This document shows positions 26,638 through 36,354 of a stretch of 64,000 nt of DNA, in pieces. Within the stretch, counting starts at the first letter, position 1, and each line of letters starts with the position of its first letter. The position numbers and the translations under genes are program-made. A model generated the notes under the pieces. The model did not search any database and was not told the origin of the DNA. It saw nothing but the letters and a program-made list of their open reading frames with translations. This stretch comes from Cyanobium sp. C1_MAG_00004 (GTDB lineage Bacteria > Cyanobacteriota > Cyanobacteriia > PCC-6307 > Cyanobiaceae), in contig JAIXOF010000134.1 of NCBI GenBank assembly GCA_027486935.1, positions 1 to 64,000 of the forward strand. Direction: 5' to 3'.

Positions 26638-28316
26638 CGTGCGGACTCCAGTTGTTCAGCTTGGATCAGGGCGGCTTCGATCTCGGCCTGATGCTCGACG
26701 AGAGGCTCACCGCTGCCATAGCCGTAAGGCCTGGACAGCACGACGGGAACGTGTTCACCGAAGTTGTCCTCAGCCGGTGGCGACGGCAGCAGCCATTCCA
26801 GGCCAATGGCATTCCACGGATTGTGGGTCGCCCTGGGGCCGCGAACCCAGGAGCTGACCATGTTCAACAGGAAGGGAATCACCGAAACACCGAGCAGGAA
26901 AGCCCCCAAACTGGCGATGACGTTCCAGAAGGTGAATTCGGGGTCGTAGCTGGAGACGCGGCGCGGCATCCCCATCAGGCCGAGGGGATGCATCGGCAAG
27001 AAGTTGAGGTTGGCCCCGACGAAGGTCAACAGGAAATGCACCTTGCCCAGCCCCTCATAGGGCATGCGACCGGTGAACTTGGGGAACCAGTGATAGATGG
27101 CCGCAAAAATACCCAGAACAGCCGCGCCATAAATGACGTAATGAAAATGGCCGACAACAAAATAGGTATTAGAGACATGGATATCGATCGGCACCGTCGC
27201 CAGCATGATGCCTGTGACGCCGGCAAAGACGAAGTTGAACAGACCACCCAGGCAGAACAGCATCGGTGTGGTCAGCCTGATCTTGCCCCGCCAGAGGGTG
27301 CCCAACCAGGCAAACACCTTCACACCGGTGGGAACAGCAATCAACATGGTGGTGAACATGAACAGATTGCGCATCCATTCAGGTACGCCACTGGGGAACA
27401 TGTGGTGCACCCAGACGACCAGGCCCAGACCAACGATGATGAACGAAGCCACGGCCACATAGACGTAACCGAACAGCGGCTTGCGGGAATAGACCGGGAA
27501 CAGCTCAGAGAAGATGCCGAAAACCGGCAGAATGATCACATAGACGGCCGGGTGGGAATAGAACCAAAAGAAGTGCTGATAGAGCACCGGATCACCACCA
27601 CCGGCGGGGTCATAAAAGCTGGTTCCAGCAACAAGATCCATCAGCAGCATGATCGCGCCGCCGGTCAGGGAGGGCAGGCCGATCAACTGGAGGCTCTGGG
27701 CAGCCAGGGCGGTCCAGCAGAACACCGGCATGCGGAACCAGCCCATGCCGGGGGCGCGCATGCGAATGATCGTGGTGACGAAGTTCACCGCCCCCATGAT
27801 CGACGAGACACCAGAAAGGGCCACGGCCGTGAGCCACAGACCCTGGCCACTGACCAGATGGCCCAGGGGGTTCTGAATGCTGACCGGCGGGTAGGACCAC
27901 CAACCCGAATAGGCCGGTCCACCGGGCACAAAGAAACTGCTCATCAGCAGCACGCCGAAAATCGGCACCAACCAGAAGGCCACGGCATTGAGCCGGGGAA
28001 ACGCCATGTCAGGCGCACCGATCATGGTGGGAATCAACAGATTGTTGAGCCCATTGAGCACCGGAAAGACGAACAGGAACAGCATCACCGTCCCATGCAT
28101 CGTGTAGATGCCGTTGTAAACGGTGCGATCCACCAGATCGGCTTCGGGCGTGATCAGTTCACCGCGAATGATCATGGCCAGCAGGCCACCGACCAGAAAG
28201 AAGAAGAAGGCCAGCACGATGTACTGGATGCCGATCACCTTGGCGTCGGTGTTGAACGTGAAGTAACGGGTCCAGGAGGGCTTGGGCTCGCTGGCCGGGA
28301 AGGTGGCAAGGGTCAT
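26634..28316 (-). CDS. ctaD: Heme-copper oxidase subunit I, A2 type
   Basis: The 560-residue catalytic subunit reduces O2 to water while pumping protons. Ligands are in place: His74 (MHGT, low-spin heme), His254 and Tyr258 region, the His304-His305 CuB pair (WVHHMF), and the FHYV histidines (about 390-392). The key motif reads YSHPAVY (253-259), with Tyr-Ser before His and Ala where A1 enzymes have Glu in GHPEVY, so it is an A2-type enzyme with the alternative proton channel. The start ATG at 28316 lies 3 bases from the subunit II stop. It corresponds to ctaDII of ARTO. Confidence 0.94.
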   Translation of the reverse strand: MTLATFPASEPKPSWTRYFTFNTDAKVIGIQYIVLAFFFFLVGGLLAMIIRGELITPEADLVDRTVYNGIYTMHGTVMLFLFVFPVLNGLNNLLIPTMIGAPDMAFPRLNAVAFWLVPIFGVLLMSSFFVPGGPAYSGWWSYPPVSIQNPLGHLVSGQGLWLTAVALSGVSSIMGAVNFVTTIIRMRAPGMGWFRMPVFCWTALAAQSLQLIGLPSLTGGAIMLLMDLVAGTSFYDPAGGGDPVLYQHFFWFYSHPAVYVIILPVFGIFSELFPVYSRKPLFGYVYVAVASFIIVGLGLVVWVHHMFPSGVPEWMRNLFMFTTMLIAVPTGVKVFAWLGTLWRGKIRLTTPMLFCLGGLFNFVFAGVTGIMLATVPIDIHVSNTYFVVGHFHYVIYGAAVLGIFAAIYHWFPKFTGRMPYEGLGKVHFLLTFVGANLNFLPMHPLGLMGMPRRVSSYDPEFTFWNVIASLGAFLLGVSVIPFLLNMVSSWVRGPRATHNPWNAIGLEWLLPSPPAEDNFGEHVPVVLSRPYGYGSGEPLVEHQAEIEAALIQAEQLESAR

Positions 28317-28319
28317 GGC

Positions 28320-29264
28320 TCAGCCGTCATGGGGCAGGGTGTTGGATCCAGGCACATTGACCTGTGGTGGCGGAGCCGGTGGCACCGTGGCCCAGCCAGC
28401 CTTGGTGGATTGGCCACGCTGGGCAAATTCACGCGAGGCATCGCTGATGCCGCTCTGCAGGGGTTGGCGGGCGGCAGCCTGCAGCCAGGCCTGATGGTCA
28501 GCGGCGCTTTCCACCACCACATCGGCCTGGTTGGCCGCAAACCAGGTGCCGCTGAACTGAGAATCCCGCAGCCGGTAGCGGCCCTCGCGCGTCGGGGTGA
28601 GATTGAAGTCGATCGCCCGACCGGGGATCACGTCCTGCTTGACGCGAAATGCGGGGATGTAGATGCCGTGCAGCACATCGTCGGAAACGAGCCGGAACGT
28701 CACCGGCTGGTTGACGGCCAGATGCAATTCGGTGGCGGCGACATCGGCACCTGGGTAGCGGAATTCCCATGACCACTGGCGAGCGATCACCTCGACCTGC
28801 TCGGCGGGGAGACGATCGCCTGGATAACCACCCGCGTCTTCGACCGGGCTGCGCAGGTGAATGTGCTCCATCGGGCCGAGCATGCCCAGGGTGGTGTTGA
28901 CGCGCATGGCGTAGACCGCGATCGCCATCACCAGAACCAGGGGGATGGCGGTCCAGATCACTTCAAGCCGGGTGTTGCCCTCGATCGGCTCGGCATCACT
29001 TTCGTCGTACTTGTCGGCGCGGTGCATCAGCAGCACCCAGGCCATGACAGAGACAACGCCGCCAAACACAAAGGTGCCGACGGCGGTTTCAAAACTGAAC
29101 AGCCCATCCACCAGGGGGGCAGCGGTGGAAGCCTGGACGGGGAGCCAGCGGTAGGCCTGCTGGCCCATCCAGACGCTGAGCACGACGAGCAGGGCCACCC
29201 AAGCGGCGAGAGCCACAACGGACAACGGGCTGAACCGGGGACCCTGGGCCTGAGACGGAGTCAT
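28320..29264 (-). CDS. ctaC: Heme-copper oxidase subunit II lacking the CuA site
   Basis: The 314-residue subunit has two N-terminal membrane helices (about 15-36 and 60-82, and a further hydrophobic stretch at 101-119) and a periplasmic or lumenal cupredoxin domain. The cupredoxin block DVLHGIYIPAFRVKQDVIPG keeps the first CuA His (199), but the CxxxCxxxH site is destroyed: Asp234, Ser238 and Phe242 replace Cys, Cys and His, and Asn245 sits at the Met position. It therefore cannot hold CuA, as in ctaCII of cyanobacterial ARTO and quinol oxidases. A quinol is the likely donor. Its C-terminal tail is Pro-rich. Confidence 0.92.
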   Translation of the reverse strand: MTPSQAQGPRFSPLSVVALAAWVALLVVLSVWMGQQAYRWLPVQASTAAPLVDGLFSFETAVGTFVFGGVVSVMAWVLLMHRADKYDESDAEPIEGNTRLEVIWTAIPLVLVMAIAVYAMRVNTTLGMLGPMEHIHLRSPVEDAGGYPGDRLPAEQVEVIARQWSWEFRYPGADVAATELHLAVNQPVTFRLVSDDVLHGIYIPAFRVKQDVIPGRAIDFNLTPTREGRYRLRDSQFSGTWFAANQADVVVESAADHQAWLQAAARQPLQSGISDASREFAQRGQSTKAGWATVPPAPPPQVNVPGSNTLPHDG

Positions 29265-29887
29265 GGCAGGGCCTCCTTGAGATCGACACCGGAAGCCAAC
29301 AATTGGTCAGCGGTGATGTGCACGCCAAACTCACCGGCCAGTTCGGCACCAAGGGTGCCGTGCAGCCCGATCACCAGAAAGAGACCGAGCCCGACCAGCA
29401 GATACAGCCATTGCACCTGGCGACCCATGTTGCGGCGCCACTGAAAGCGCTGGTAGCCGCGCCAGATGGTCATGGCGACGATCACCAGCAGGATGGCGAC
29501 ACCACCGACGCCATGCAACAGCATCGTCTCCATGCTTTGCAGGCCGATGGTGCTGGTGACCCCGGGCAGGGGCTCGGCCAGCAGCATCTCGTAGAAGCCG
29601 GCGGCCACCGTCAGAAACGTGACGGCGGCACAGGCCAGCAGGTTGTACCAGCCCACATCGTGAAAGCCGGCTCGGGTGATCGGCAGGGCCAGCAGCCGAA
29701 ACACCCGCTTTTCAAGTGGGTAGAGGGCGCCAGCAATGTCAAAGGCGATCGCAATCACAAACAGGCCGATCGTCAGATGGACCAGGTTGGGGTGGATCGG
29801 CACGGCATAGGGCAGACCATTGGCGCCCAGCTGACCACTCAGCTGCTCGATCGGCGCATCAGGAGTGACAAACAGCGTTGATGCCAT
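29261..29887 (-). CDS. DUF2231-type membrane protein (oxidase-associated)
   Basis: The 208-residue protein has four hydrophobic helices and the DUF2231 opening motif VPIHPNLVHLTIGLFVIAIAFD. A second His-containing helix (LLHGVGGVAILLV) also fits a heme- or quinone-binding layout, though ligands are not established. It overlaps ctaC by 4 bases and follows the other DUF2231 gene by 3 bases. Similar pairs accompany cyanobacterial oxidase genes. It may assist assembly or electron delivery, which is inference. Confidence 0.82.
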   Translation of the reverse strand: MASTLFVTPDAPIEQLSGQLGANGLPYAVPIHPNLVHLTIGLFVIAIAFDIAGALYPLEKRVFRLLALPITRAGFHDVGWYNLLACAAVTFLTVAAGFYEMLLAEPLPGVTSTIGLQSMETMLLHGVGGVAILLVIVAMTIWRGYQRFQWRRNMGRQVQWLYLLVGLGLFLVIGLHGTLGAELAGEFGVHITADQLLASGVDLKEALP

Positions 29888-29890
29888 GGT

Positions 29891-30388
29891 TCAGACCAGT
29901 CCTGCGCGGGCGGCTTCGACAACGGGCACCGTGTGCAGGCCGTAAACCCAGATCAACTGATTGCCCAGCATCACCTGCACGACAATCAGGGCCGAGAGCA
30001 CCCCACCGGCCCCCAGAAAGCTGAGGGGCAGCTGCTGGGGATCGCGACTGCGAATCACGTAACGCCAACCTGAAAGAAGGGACAGCACACCGGCCAGGGA
30101 CCAGCCGATGGTGCTGTGCAGGTTGAGGATGTCGCTGGAGGCGCCATAGGGGTTGGCCAGGCCCGCCTCGACTTGGCCAAAGATGATGGCCACAAAGATC
30201 GCCACCGTGGCGAAAAGAAGGTTCCAGAAGCTGACCTCAAACAGCTGCACCTTGCGAAAGGCGACGCCGATCAGATCGAACACGAAGCTGATCAACCCCA
30301 TCGCGATCACAAAATGGACGACGATCGGGTGAATCGTGTCCATCCAGGGAAGGTTGTGATCGTTGAGCGGCGGCAGCAGCTCGATCAT
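29891..30388 (-). CDS. DUF2231-type membrane protein, first gene of the array
   Basis: The approximately 165-residue protein starts at the ATG at 30388 (MIELLPPLNDHN), chosen over an upstream extension in the same frame because it leads directly into TIHPIVVHFVIAMGLISFVFD, the DUF2231 hallmark. Four hydrophobic helices are visible, with His in ILNLHSTIGWSL. It is the first gene of the minus-strand array containing the oxidase, with about 170 bp of divergent intergenic DNA upstream that should hold the promoter. Confidence 0.82.
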   Translation of the reverse strand: MIELLPPLNDHNLPWMDTIHPIVVHFVIAMGLISFVFDLIGVAFRKVQLFEVSFWNLLFATVAIFVAIIFGQVEAGLANPYGASSDILNLHSTIGWSLAGVLSLLSGWRYVIRSRDPQQLPLSFLGAGGVLSALIVVQVMLGNQLIWVYGLHTVPVVEAARAGLV

Positions 30389-30558
30389 CGTTCCTGAACA
30401 CAAGCTAGCGAGCACATCCTGGGGACCCCTGGTTAAGGCTGCGCCGCTCTGTGATGGATTGCCACAGAAGCGATCAGCAAACACGCACCGATCACCTGGA
30501 GACCGGTGCCGACACCAATGCCACTTATGGTGAGCCCCGTCTTAATCCTTGAACTCAC
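30389..30558. promoter_or_regulatory. Divergent intergenic region, oxidase array and HdeD-like gene
   Basis: About 170 bp without a gene lies between the minus-strand DUF2231 start (30388) and the plus-strand GTG (30559). It is the only clear intergenic space upstream of the nine-gene array, so its promoter must lie here or in the coding sequence just inside. No operator or riboswitch fold could be recognised by eye. Confidence 0.4.
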
Positions 30559-31077
30559 GTGTCGGTTCCGGCCTCTCCCACCCTGCGCTGGCTCACCGCC
30601 GCCCTGCTGTTCGCGGCAGCTGGGTTGTCCATCGTGGTGCCCTTTGTTTCGGCCACCTTGCTGACGATCGCCATCGGGGCTGTGGCCGTGATCGCTGGAG
30701 TCAGCCAGGTGCTGCGCCTCACCGGCGAAAACGACCTCAAGGGCAAGGTCTTCCGGCTGCTGTCGGGGCTCCTTTATCTGGGTGGCGGCGTCTGGGTTCT
30801 GGCGTTCCCAGTCGACAGCGAAGTGAGCCTGACCCTGTTCGTGGGCTTTCTGCTGGCCTTTGAAGGGGTGATGGAACTGGCCGCCGCTGCCACCGGCAAC
30901 GGTCCTGCCCGTGGGCTTGTGTTGATCGACGGCATCGTCACGGCCGTTCTGGGGGGGATGCTGATCGCCGAATGGCCCACTGACAGCATCTGGGCCATCG
31001 GCACGCTGTTCGGCATCGGTCTGGCGTTCTCGGCGATCAACCTGATCTCGGCACCTCAGCCCGGGGCCAATCCGTAA
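30559..31077 (+). CDS. HdeD/DUF308-family membrane protein
   Basis: The 172-residue protein with six hydrophobic helices, in repeats typical of DUF308/HdeD (acid-resistance membrane protein family), starts at a GTG (30559). Motifs are FAAAGLSIVVPFVSATLLT and FLLAFEGVMELAAA, followed by a final AEWPTDSIWAIGTLFGIGL repeat. The role in cyanobacteria is unknown. It is divergent from the oxidase array, and its 3' end overlaps the convergent 5-oxoprolinase by 22 bases. Confidence 0.82.
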   Translation: MSVPASPTLRWLTAALLFAAAGLSIVVPFVSATLLTIAIGAVAVIAGVSQVLRLTGENDLKGKVFRLLSGLLYLGGGVWVLAFPVDSEVSLTLFVGFLLAFEGVMELAAAATGNGPARGLVLIDGIVTAVLGGMLIAEWPTDSIWAIGTLFGIGLAFSAINLISAPQPGANP

Positions 31078-34000
31078 CCCCCTCCTCCGGGGGTCTCGAT
31101 GCGAAGACCGTCACCGGGCTGCAGCTCCAACGCACAGCAGCCCGGCAGTACCTGCTCGCTGCCATCCGCACGCAGCAGCAGATTGAACCCGCACTGCCCC
31201 GGCTGTCCCGCCGCCAACCCCAGAGGCGGCACCAGCCTGGAGCCACTGATCAGCGACAGCGCAACGGGCTCCAGAAACCTGAGCTGACGAACCACCCCGT
31301 CGCCACCAGACCACTGCCCCCGCCCGCCTGAGCCCTGGCGGATGGCAAAGCGCTCGAGCCGCACCGGCAGCCGCGTTTCGAGCACCTCCGGATCGGTGAG
31401 GCGCGAATTGGTCATGTTGGTCTGCACCGCCCCACAGCCATCGAAACCCGGCCCCGCTCCCGCACCGCCTCCGATCGTTTCGTAGTACTGAACCCGATCG
31501 TTGCCGAAGGTCAGGTTGTTCATCGTGCCCTGGGCTCCGGCCATCGCCCCCAGTGCCGCAAACAGGGCATTGGCCAGAGCCTGAGAGATCTCGACATTGC
31601 CGGCGACGACCGCTGCCGGCGCTGTCGGGTTGAGCAGCGATCCTGACGGCACCACCAGCTCAATCGGTTCAAAACAGCCGGCATTGAGCGGAATCGACTC
31701 GCCCACCAGGGTGCGCAGCACATAAAGCACCACAGCCCGGGTGACTGCCAGCGGAGCGTTGAGATTGCCCGAATGCTGGCCCGAAGTGCCCGAGCAATCG
31801 ATCCGCAGACGCTGACGGCGGCGGTCGACCTGCACGGCCACGGCGATGCAGCCGCCGTGATCGAGAGCAACGCTGCAGGCCCCATCCTGCAGACGGCCGA
31901 TCAGCCGGCGCACGGCAGCCGCCGCATTGGTCTGGACATGGCCCATGTAGGCGAGCACCTGGGCGAGGCCCTGGCGCGCGATCAGATCGGCCAGGGCCTC
32001 GACACCGCGGCGGTTGGCCGCCACCTGGGCCTGCAGGTCGGCCAGCAGCAGATCGGGGTTGCGCACCGGATGGGGGCCGGCGGCAAACCGTTGCCGCCAC
32101 AACGGCTCGTCAAGGGCGCCCTGCTCCAGCAGGAACAGGTTGTCGAGCAGCAGTCCCTCGTCGTCAATGCTGCGGCTGAGGGCCGGCATCGACCCCGGCG
32201 TGATCCCGCCCACATCGGCATGGTGACCGCGGCAGGCGACAAACAGCACCGGCGGGCTGTCGGGGGAAGCGCCAGGGGCAAACACCGGGGTGATGGCGGT
32301 GATGTCCGGCAGGTGGGTACCGCCGTTGTAAGGGTTGTTGGCGACCACCACATCACCGTCACGCAGGCGGCGGCGTTGACCGCTGGCGATCGCCGCCAGC
32401 AGGCTGGTCACGCTCTCGCCCATCGATCCCAGGTGCACCGGGATGTGGGGTGCATTGGCCACCAGGCGGCCGCCCCCATCAAACAGCGCACAGGAAAAGT
32501 CGAGCCGTTCGCGCATGTTGAGCGAGCGGGCGCTCTGTTGCAGCTGCTGGCCCATCTGCACAGCGATCGCCGCAAAGCGGTGGTGGTACAGCTCGAGCTG
32601 CACCGGATCCACCGCGTTTGCCGGTTGCCGTTGCTGCCCTGGCAAGCCGCCCGCGCCCTGGGGGGCCGCGGTGACCTCGAGCAACAGGGCGCCACCCGCC
32701 AGGATCTGCAGCTGCCAACCGGGCTCGAGCACCAGGGTGGTAGTGGCATCGAGCACCAGCGCCGGCCCCTGTAGCCGCTGGCCGCTGGGCAGCTGGGAAC
32801 GCCACAGCAACGGCACGCTCTGCCAGGTGCCGCCTGTCCAGAGCGGGGCGCTGGCAGGCAGCCGGGGCGAAGCGGGTGCCTGCCACACACCGGTGCCCTG
32901 AGGCTCGATCGCCTGCAGCTCCAGCAGCAGCCGTTCGACCACCAGGGGCCCCGGGGCGGGGCGGTAGCCATAGCGCTGCTGATGGCTCGCGGCGTAGGCC
33001 TCGCTGAGCGCATCCGTCAGTGCTGCGGGTTCAAGCCCCGCCGGCCAGGGCAGTTCAAGGCCCCGTTCCTGGGCCGGCTGGCGCAGCTCCAACCGCAGCT
33101 GCAGCGCGGGCGGGCCCGCCGCCGGCACCATCTGGGCCAGCTGGGCGCTGCCCTGGGACTGCAGCTCGCTGACCATGTCCTGCAGGGCGACCAGGGTCCG
33201 GGGGTTCAGGGGCAGGGCCACCACTCGTTCGAGCAGCAACGACTGGGGCGCCTGGCCGATCCCATAGGCCGACAGCACCCCCGCCAGCGGATGGATCAGC
33301 ACCCGCTGCATGCCCAGTTCGGCCGCCAGACGGCAGGCGTGCTGGGCTGCCGCACCGCCGTAACTGACCAGCAGGGCCGCGCGGGGGTCGTGCCCCTGCT
33401 CGATCGAGATGCGCCGGATCGCCGCGGCCATGGTCTCGACCGCGATCTGCAGGGCCCCTTCGGCCAGCTCTTCGACGCTGGCCGCCAGGCCCGCCCGGGC
33501 CATGGACGCCTGCAAGTCGGCAAAGCCCCGTTGCACGGCCGTGGGGTCCAGGGGCTGATCGCCATCGGGACCAAACAGGGCCGGCAAGGCGCCGGCGGGC
33601 AGCCGACCCAGCAGCACATTGGCGTCGGTGATGGTCAACGGTCCGCCGCGCCGGTAGGCCGCCGGCCCGGGATCGGCCCCGGCCGAAGCGGGGCCCACCT
33701 GCAGACGATCGCCGTCAAACTGCAGGATCGAGCCCCCACCGGCGGCCACGGTGTGAATGGGCAACATCGGAGCCTGCAGGTGCAGTCCCGCGATCGCCGT
33801 CTCTGAGCTGCGCTGCCAGTGCAGTGCGCCGTCGCTGCAGCCGGCGTGGAACACATCGGTCGAGGTGCCACCCATGTCGAACCCCACCACCGGCTGCAGC
33901 GGCAACCCGGCCTGCTGCAAGGCCTCGCGGGCCACGGCAATCGCCCCCACCATGCCGCCGGCGGGGCCCGACAAAATCGTGTCCTTGGCCAGCAACCAGG

Positions 34001-34757
34001 ACCGCGGCGCCAGGGCCCCACTCGAACGCATCACCCGCAGGGGGATCCGATCACCCAGGGCCAGCTGCACCTGATCGAGGTAACGCCCCAACACCGGTGC
34101 CACCGCCGCCTCCACCAGGGTGGTCTGGCCGCGGGGCACGAGCCGCGGCAACGGACTGAGGCGATGGGACAGGCTGAGGGTCTGGGGCCCCAGTGGCGCC
34201 AACCAGTCAGCCAGCCGCAGCTCATGGTCAGGGTTGCGGGTGCTGTGCAGCAGGGCAATGGCAACACTGCTGTAGCCATCGGCGATGGCATCGCTCACGG
34301 CCAGGTGCAAGCGCCGATCAAGCACCAGCGGTTCGAGCTCGACACCGTCGGGTCCCAGGCGCCCATCCACCTCGACCACCCGCACCACCAGGGGCTCGGG
34401 GCGTTGCACCGCCAAGGCAAACAGCTCGGGCCGGTGCAGATCGCCGATGCGCAGCAGATCTTCAAAGCCGCGGTTGATCAACAGCAGCACCGGCGTGCCG
34501 GCCCCCTCGAGCAGGGCGTTGGTGGCCACGGTGGTCCCGAGCCTCAGATCAGCGACCCGGCCGGCCGGACCGATCAGGTCGGCCATGGCCTGCACCGCCG
34601 GATCACCGGGCACCCCCGGCTGCACCGACAGCACCTTGCGGGCCAAGATCTGCCCCCGGGGGCTCAGGGCCACCACATCGGTGAAGGTGCCGCCCCGATC
34701 GATCCAGATGCGCCAGCCGCCGGCAGCTGCCGGGCCGGGTTCAGCGGTAGTTCTCAA
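31056..34757 (-). CDS. oplaH: 5-oxoprolinase/hydantoinase, fused A and B subunits
   Basis: The 1233-residue fusion of hydantoinase A-like (about 1-660) and hydantoinase B-like (about 690-1225) domains is the architecture of ATP-dependent 5-oxoprolinase. It opens 5-oxoproline to glutamate in glutathione turnover. The N-terminus has [13 protein letters not shown] (phosphate-binding motif), [12 protein letters not shown] and later a [13 protein letters not shown] ATPase motif. The B half shows [26 protein letters not shown] and [12 protein letters not shown]. The 5' end overlaps the stop of yajQ by 17 bases. N-methylhydantoinase activity is the alternative assignment. Confidence 0.9.
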   Translation of the reverse strand: MRTTAEPGPAAAGGWRIWIDRGGTFTDVVALSPRGQILARKVLSVQPGVPGDPAVQAMADLIGPAGRVADLRLGTTVATNALLEGAGTPVLLLINRGFEDLLRIGDLHRPELFALAVQRPEPLVVRVVEVDGRLGPDGVELEPLVLDRRLHLAVSDAIADGYSSVAIALLHSTRNPDHELRLADWLAPLGPQTLSLSHRLSPLPRLVPRGQTTLVEAAVAPVLGRYLDQVQLALGDRIPLRVMRSSGALAPRSWLLAKDTILSGPAGGMVGAIAVAREALQQAGLPLQPVVGFDMGGTSTDVFHAGCSDGALHWQRSSETAIAGLHLQAPMLPIHTVAAGGGSILQFDGDRLQVGPASAGADPGPAAYRRGGPLTITDANVLLGRLPAGALPALFGPDGDQPLDPTAVQRGFADLQASMARAGLAASVEELAEGALQIAVETMAAAIRRISIEQGHDPRAALLVSYGGAAAQHACRLAAELGMQRVLIHPLAGVLSAYGIGQAPQSLLLERVVALPLNPRTLVALQDMVSELQSQGSAQLAQMVPAAGPPALQLRLELRQPAQERGLELPWPAGLEPAALTDALSEAYAASHQQRYGYRPAPGPLVVERLLLELQAIEPQGTGVWQAPASPRLPASAPLWTGGTWQSVPLLWRSQLPSGQRLQGPALVLDATTTLVLEPGWQLQILAGGALLLEVTAAPQGAGGLPGQQRQPANAVDPVQLELYHHRFAAIAVQMGQQLQQSARSLNMRERLDFSCALFDGGGRLVANAPHIPVHLGSMGESVTSLLAAIASGQRRRLRDGDVVVANNPYNGGTHLPDITAITPVFAPGASPDSPPVLFVACRGHHADVGGITPGSMPALSRSIDDEGLLLDNLFLLEQGALDEPLWRQRFAAGPHPVRNPDLLLADLQAQVAANRRGVEALADLIARQGLAQVLAYMGHVQTNAAAAVRRLIGRLQDGACSVALDHGGCIAVAVQVDRRRQRLRIDCSGTSGQHSGNLNAPLAVTRAVVLYVLRTLVGESIPLNAGCFEPIELVVPSGSLLNPTAPAAVVAGNVEISQALANALFAALGAMAGAQGTMNNLTFGNDRVQYYETIGGGAGAGPGFDGCGAVQTNMTNSRLTDPEVLETRLPVRLERFAIRQGSGGRGQWSGGDGVVRQLRFLEPVALSLISGSRLVPPLGLAAGQPGQCGFNLLLRADGSEQVLPGCCALELQPGDGLRIETPGGGGYGLAPG

Positions 34758-35232
34758 ACTGAAGCGGCACCTCGACGTCCTGGGCCTTGAGCAGCTGGAT
34801 TGCAGCCTGCAGATCGTCCTTGCTCTTGCCGGTGACCCGCAGGCTCTCGCCCTGGATCGCCACGGTCACTTTCTTGAGCTCATCGCGCAAGGTCTTGCTG
34901 AGCTTCTTGGCCAACTCCTGGGACAGGCCCTTGCGCAGCTTGACCACCTGCTTGACGCGGTTGCCGCTGACGGGCTCGGGGGCCTGAAAGTCGAAGATCT
35001 TGAGCGAGAGGTTGCGCTTGGTGGCTTTCTGCCGCAGCACGTCTTCAACGGCCTGCAGGGTCATGTCACTGGCGGTGGTGATCACCAGGGACGTCTCCTC
35101 GATCTCGATCTCGGTGCCCGAGTCCTTGAGGTCGTAGCGCTGGGACACATCGCGGCGCACCTGATCAACGGCATTGACCAGCTCCTGGCGGTCAAAATCG
35201 CTGACGCAGTCAAAGCTGAACGTGTCGGCCAT
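34741..35232 (-). CDS. yajQ: YajQ-family nucleotide-binding protein
   Basis: The 163-residue protein is of the usual length for the YajQ family. The N-terminus is SFDFV-like (MADTFSFDCVSDFDRQELVNAVDQ), followed by RYDLKDSGTEIE, and the conserved C-terminal QGESLRVTGKSKDDLQAAI and LQFENYR. Two ferredoxin-like halves are expected. Family members bind cyclic di-GMP or nucleic acid and modulate transcription in other bacteria; the role in cyanobacteria is open. The 5-oxoprolinase gene begins inside its 3' end. Confidence 0.93.
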   Translation of the reverse strand: MADTFSFDCVSDFDRQELVNAVDQVRRDVSQRYDLKDSGTEIEIEETSLVITTASDMTLQAVEDVLRQKATKRNLSLKIFDFQAPEPVSGNRVKQVVKLRKGLSQELAKKLSKTLRDELKKVTVAIQGESLRVTGKSKDDLQAAIQLLKAQDVEVPLQFENYR

Positions 35233-35317
35233 GGGAATAGAAGCGGTGGGACCTGCCTGGCGGCGACCCGTCTGACTGGGGCCAGCGTAGAAAAGGAAGC
35301 CGCCCCTGCCTCAAGCC

Positions 35318-35740
35318 ATGTCCGCCCAACCCGACCCCCAGCTCGCCTGGGCACTGCTGCTGGCTGCCGGCGTTGTGGTGGCGAGCCTGGTGCCCCTGGG
35401 GGCTGCCCGCTCCCAGGCCGATTTCAGCCTGGCCGACCTGGGGGCACCGCGGGCGATGTTCGAGCGTCTGCCGGCCTGGGGCAAACGGGCCAACTGGGCC
35501 CATCAAAACAGCTTTGAAGCTTTCACCCTGTTTGCGCCCGCCTGCCTGCTGGCCCTGGTCACCGGGGTGCACGGCACGCTGGCCGGCGCCCTGGCCCTGG
35601 CCTGGCCGGTGTTGCGCTTGGCTTACATCGGCGCCTACGTGGCCGATCTGCCCCCCCTGCGCAGCGTGTGCTGGGCCGGGGCCATGGTCAGCACTGGCTT
35701 GCTCTACCTCGAAGGCCTGCGGGCAGTGCTGGGCAGCTGA
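35318..35740 (+). CDS. MAPEG-family membrane protein
   Basis: The 140-residue protein with four hydrophobic helices has the MAPEG pattern: an N-terminal helix, then RANWAHQNSFEAFTLFAPACLLA, which carries the family motif around ANxxxNxxE-like residues, and WPVLRLAYIGAYV. Microsomal glutathione S-transferase-like proteins conjugate or carry eicosanoid- or lipid-like compounds; substrates in bacteria are unknown. It is divergent from yajQ by 85 bp. Confidence 0.88.
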   Translation: MSAQPDPQLAWALLLAAGVVVASLVPLGAARSQADFSLADLGAPRAMFERLPAWGKRANWAHQNSFEAFTLFAPACLLALVTGVHGTLAGALALAWPVLRLAYIGAYVADLPPLRSVCWAGAMVSTGLLYLEGLRAVLGS

Positions 35741-35786
35741 GGCAGACCAGCGCTCTGGGCGAACGCCAGCTGTTAGTCCAGCGCTA

Positions 35787-36299
35787 TCAGTCGAAGAACA
35801 TCAGGCTGACGACCTTGCCCATGTCTTCGGCCACGCGGACGCTGGCCAACAGGGTCTCGCTGTCGTGAAAGGCGTAACAGATCAGCTGATCGCAACGGCT
35901 GATGATGTCCTGGTTGCAGAGGCTGCTGGCCATGGGCAGCGGCAGCTCGTCGTGCTCTGGTTTCTCGACCAGATGCAGCACCCGCTCGAGCTGCTCGCGC
36001 GACTCACCGGGCTGACGCTCGAGGCTCTGGGGCAGCAGCACGGTCAGACGGGACGGATCGATCTCGAGCACGCTGCGAATCACCGCCGCATTAACACCCT
36101 GGGCCCCAGAGGTAATCAGATTGTGTCCCTCCTGGGCCAGGGACCGGGCCACGAGCTCGACCAGATGGATCGAGACCACGGGCACATGGCGACTGCCAAG
36201 GATGGCGATACGACGCTTGCCGCGGTCCTGCAGCAGGGCTAGCTCCTGGGCCAGGGTGTCCACCCGATCCAACGCCGGGAGATCGAGAGACCGAGCCAC
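35787..36299 (-). CDS. DprA/LOG-like Rossmann-fold protein
   Basis: The 170-residue protein resembles the nucleotide-binding core of DprA/SLOG-superfamily proteins: RRIAILGSRHVPVVSIHLVELVA, then NLITSGAQGVNAAVIRSVL and DQLICYAFHDSETLLASVRVAEDMGKVVSLMFFD. It lacks the usual C-terminal DprA extension, so it is shorter than DprA (about 290-370 residues). It may bind nucleotides or single-stranded DNA ligands. Similar short proteins are widespread in cyanobacteria. The precise role is not known. Confidence 0.72.
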   Translation of the reverse strand: MARSLDLPALDRVDTLAQELALLQDRGKRRIAILGSRHVPVVSIHLVELVARSLAQEGHNLITSGAQGVNAAVIRSVLEIDPSRLTVLLPQSLERQPGESREQLERVLHLVEKPEHDELPLPMASSLCNQDIISRCDQLICYAFHDSETLLASVRVAEDMGKVVSLMFFD

Positions 36300-36354
36300 C
36301 GCCAGCGCGCAACCTGCACGTCGAAGCTAGCAGCGCTGCCAGGGGCCCACGGGC

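Noticed and set aside
26652-28772. 706-codon plus-strand frame opposite ctaD/ctaC
   Set aside because: Antisense of highly conserved oxidase genes; rich in His/Gln/Asp as expected for such shadows; no domain.
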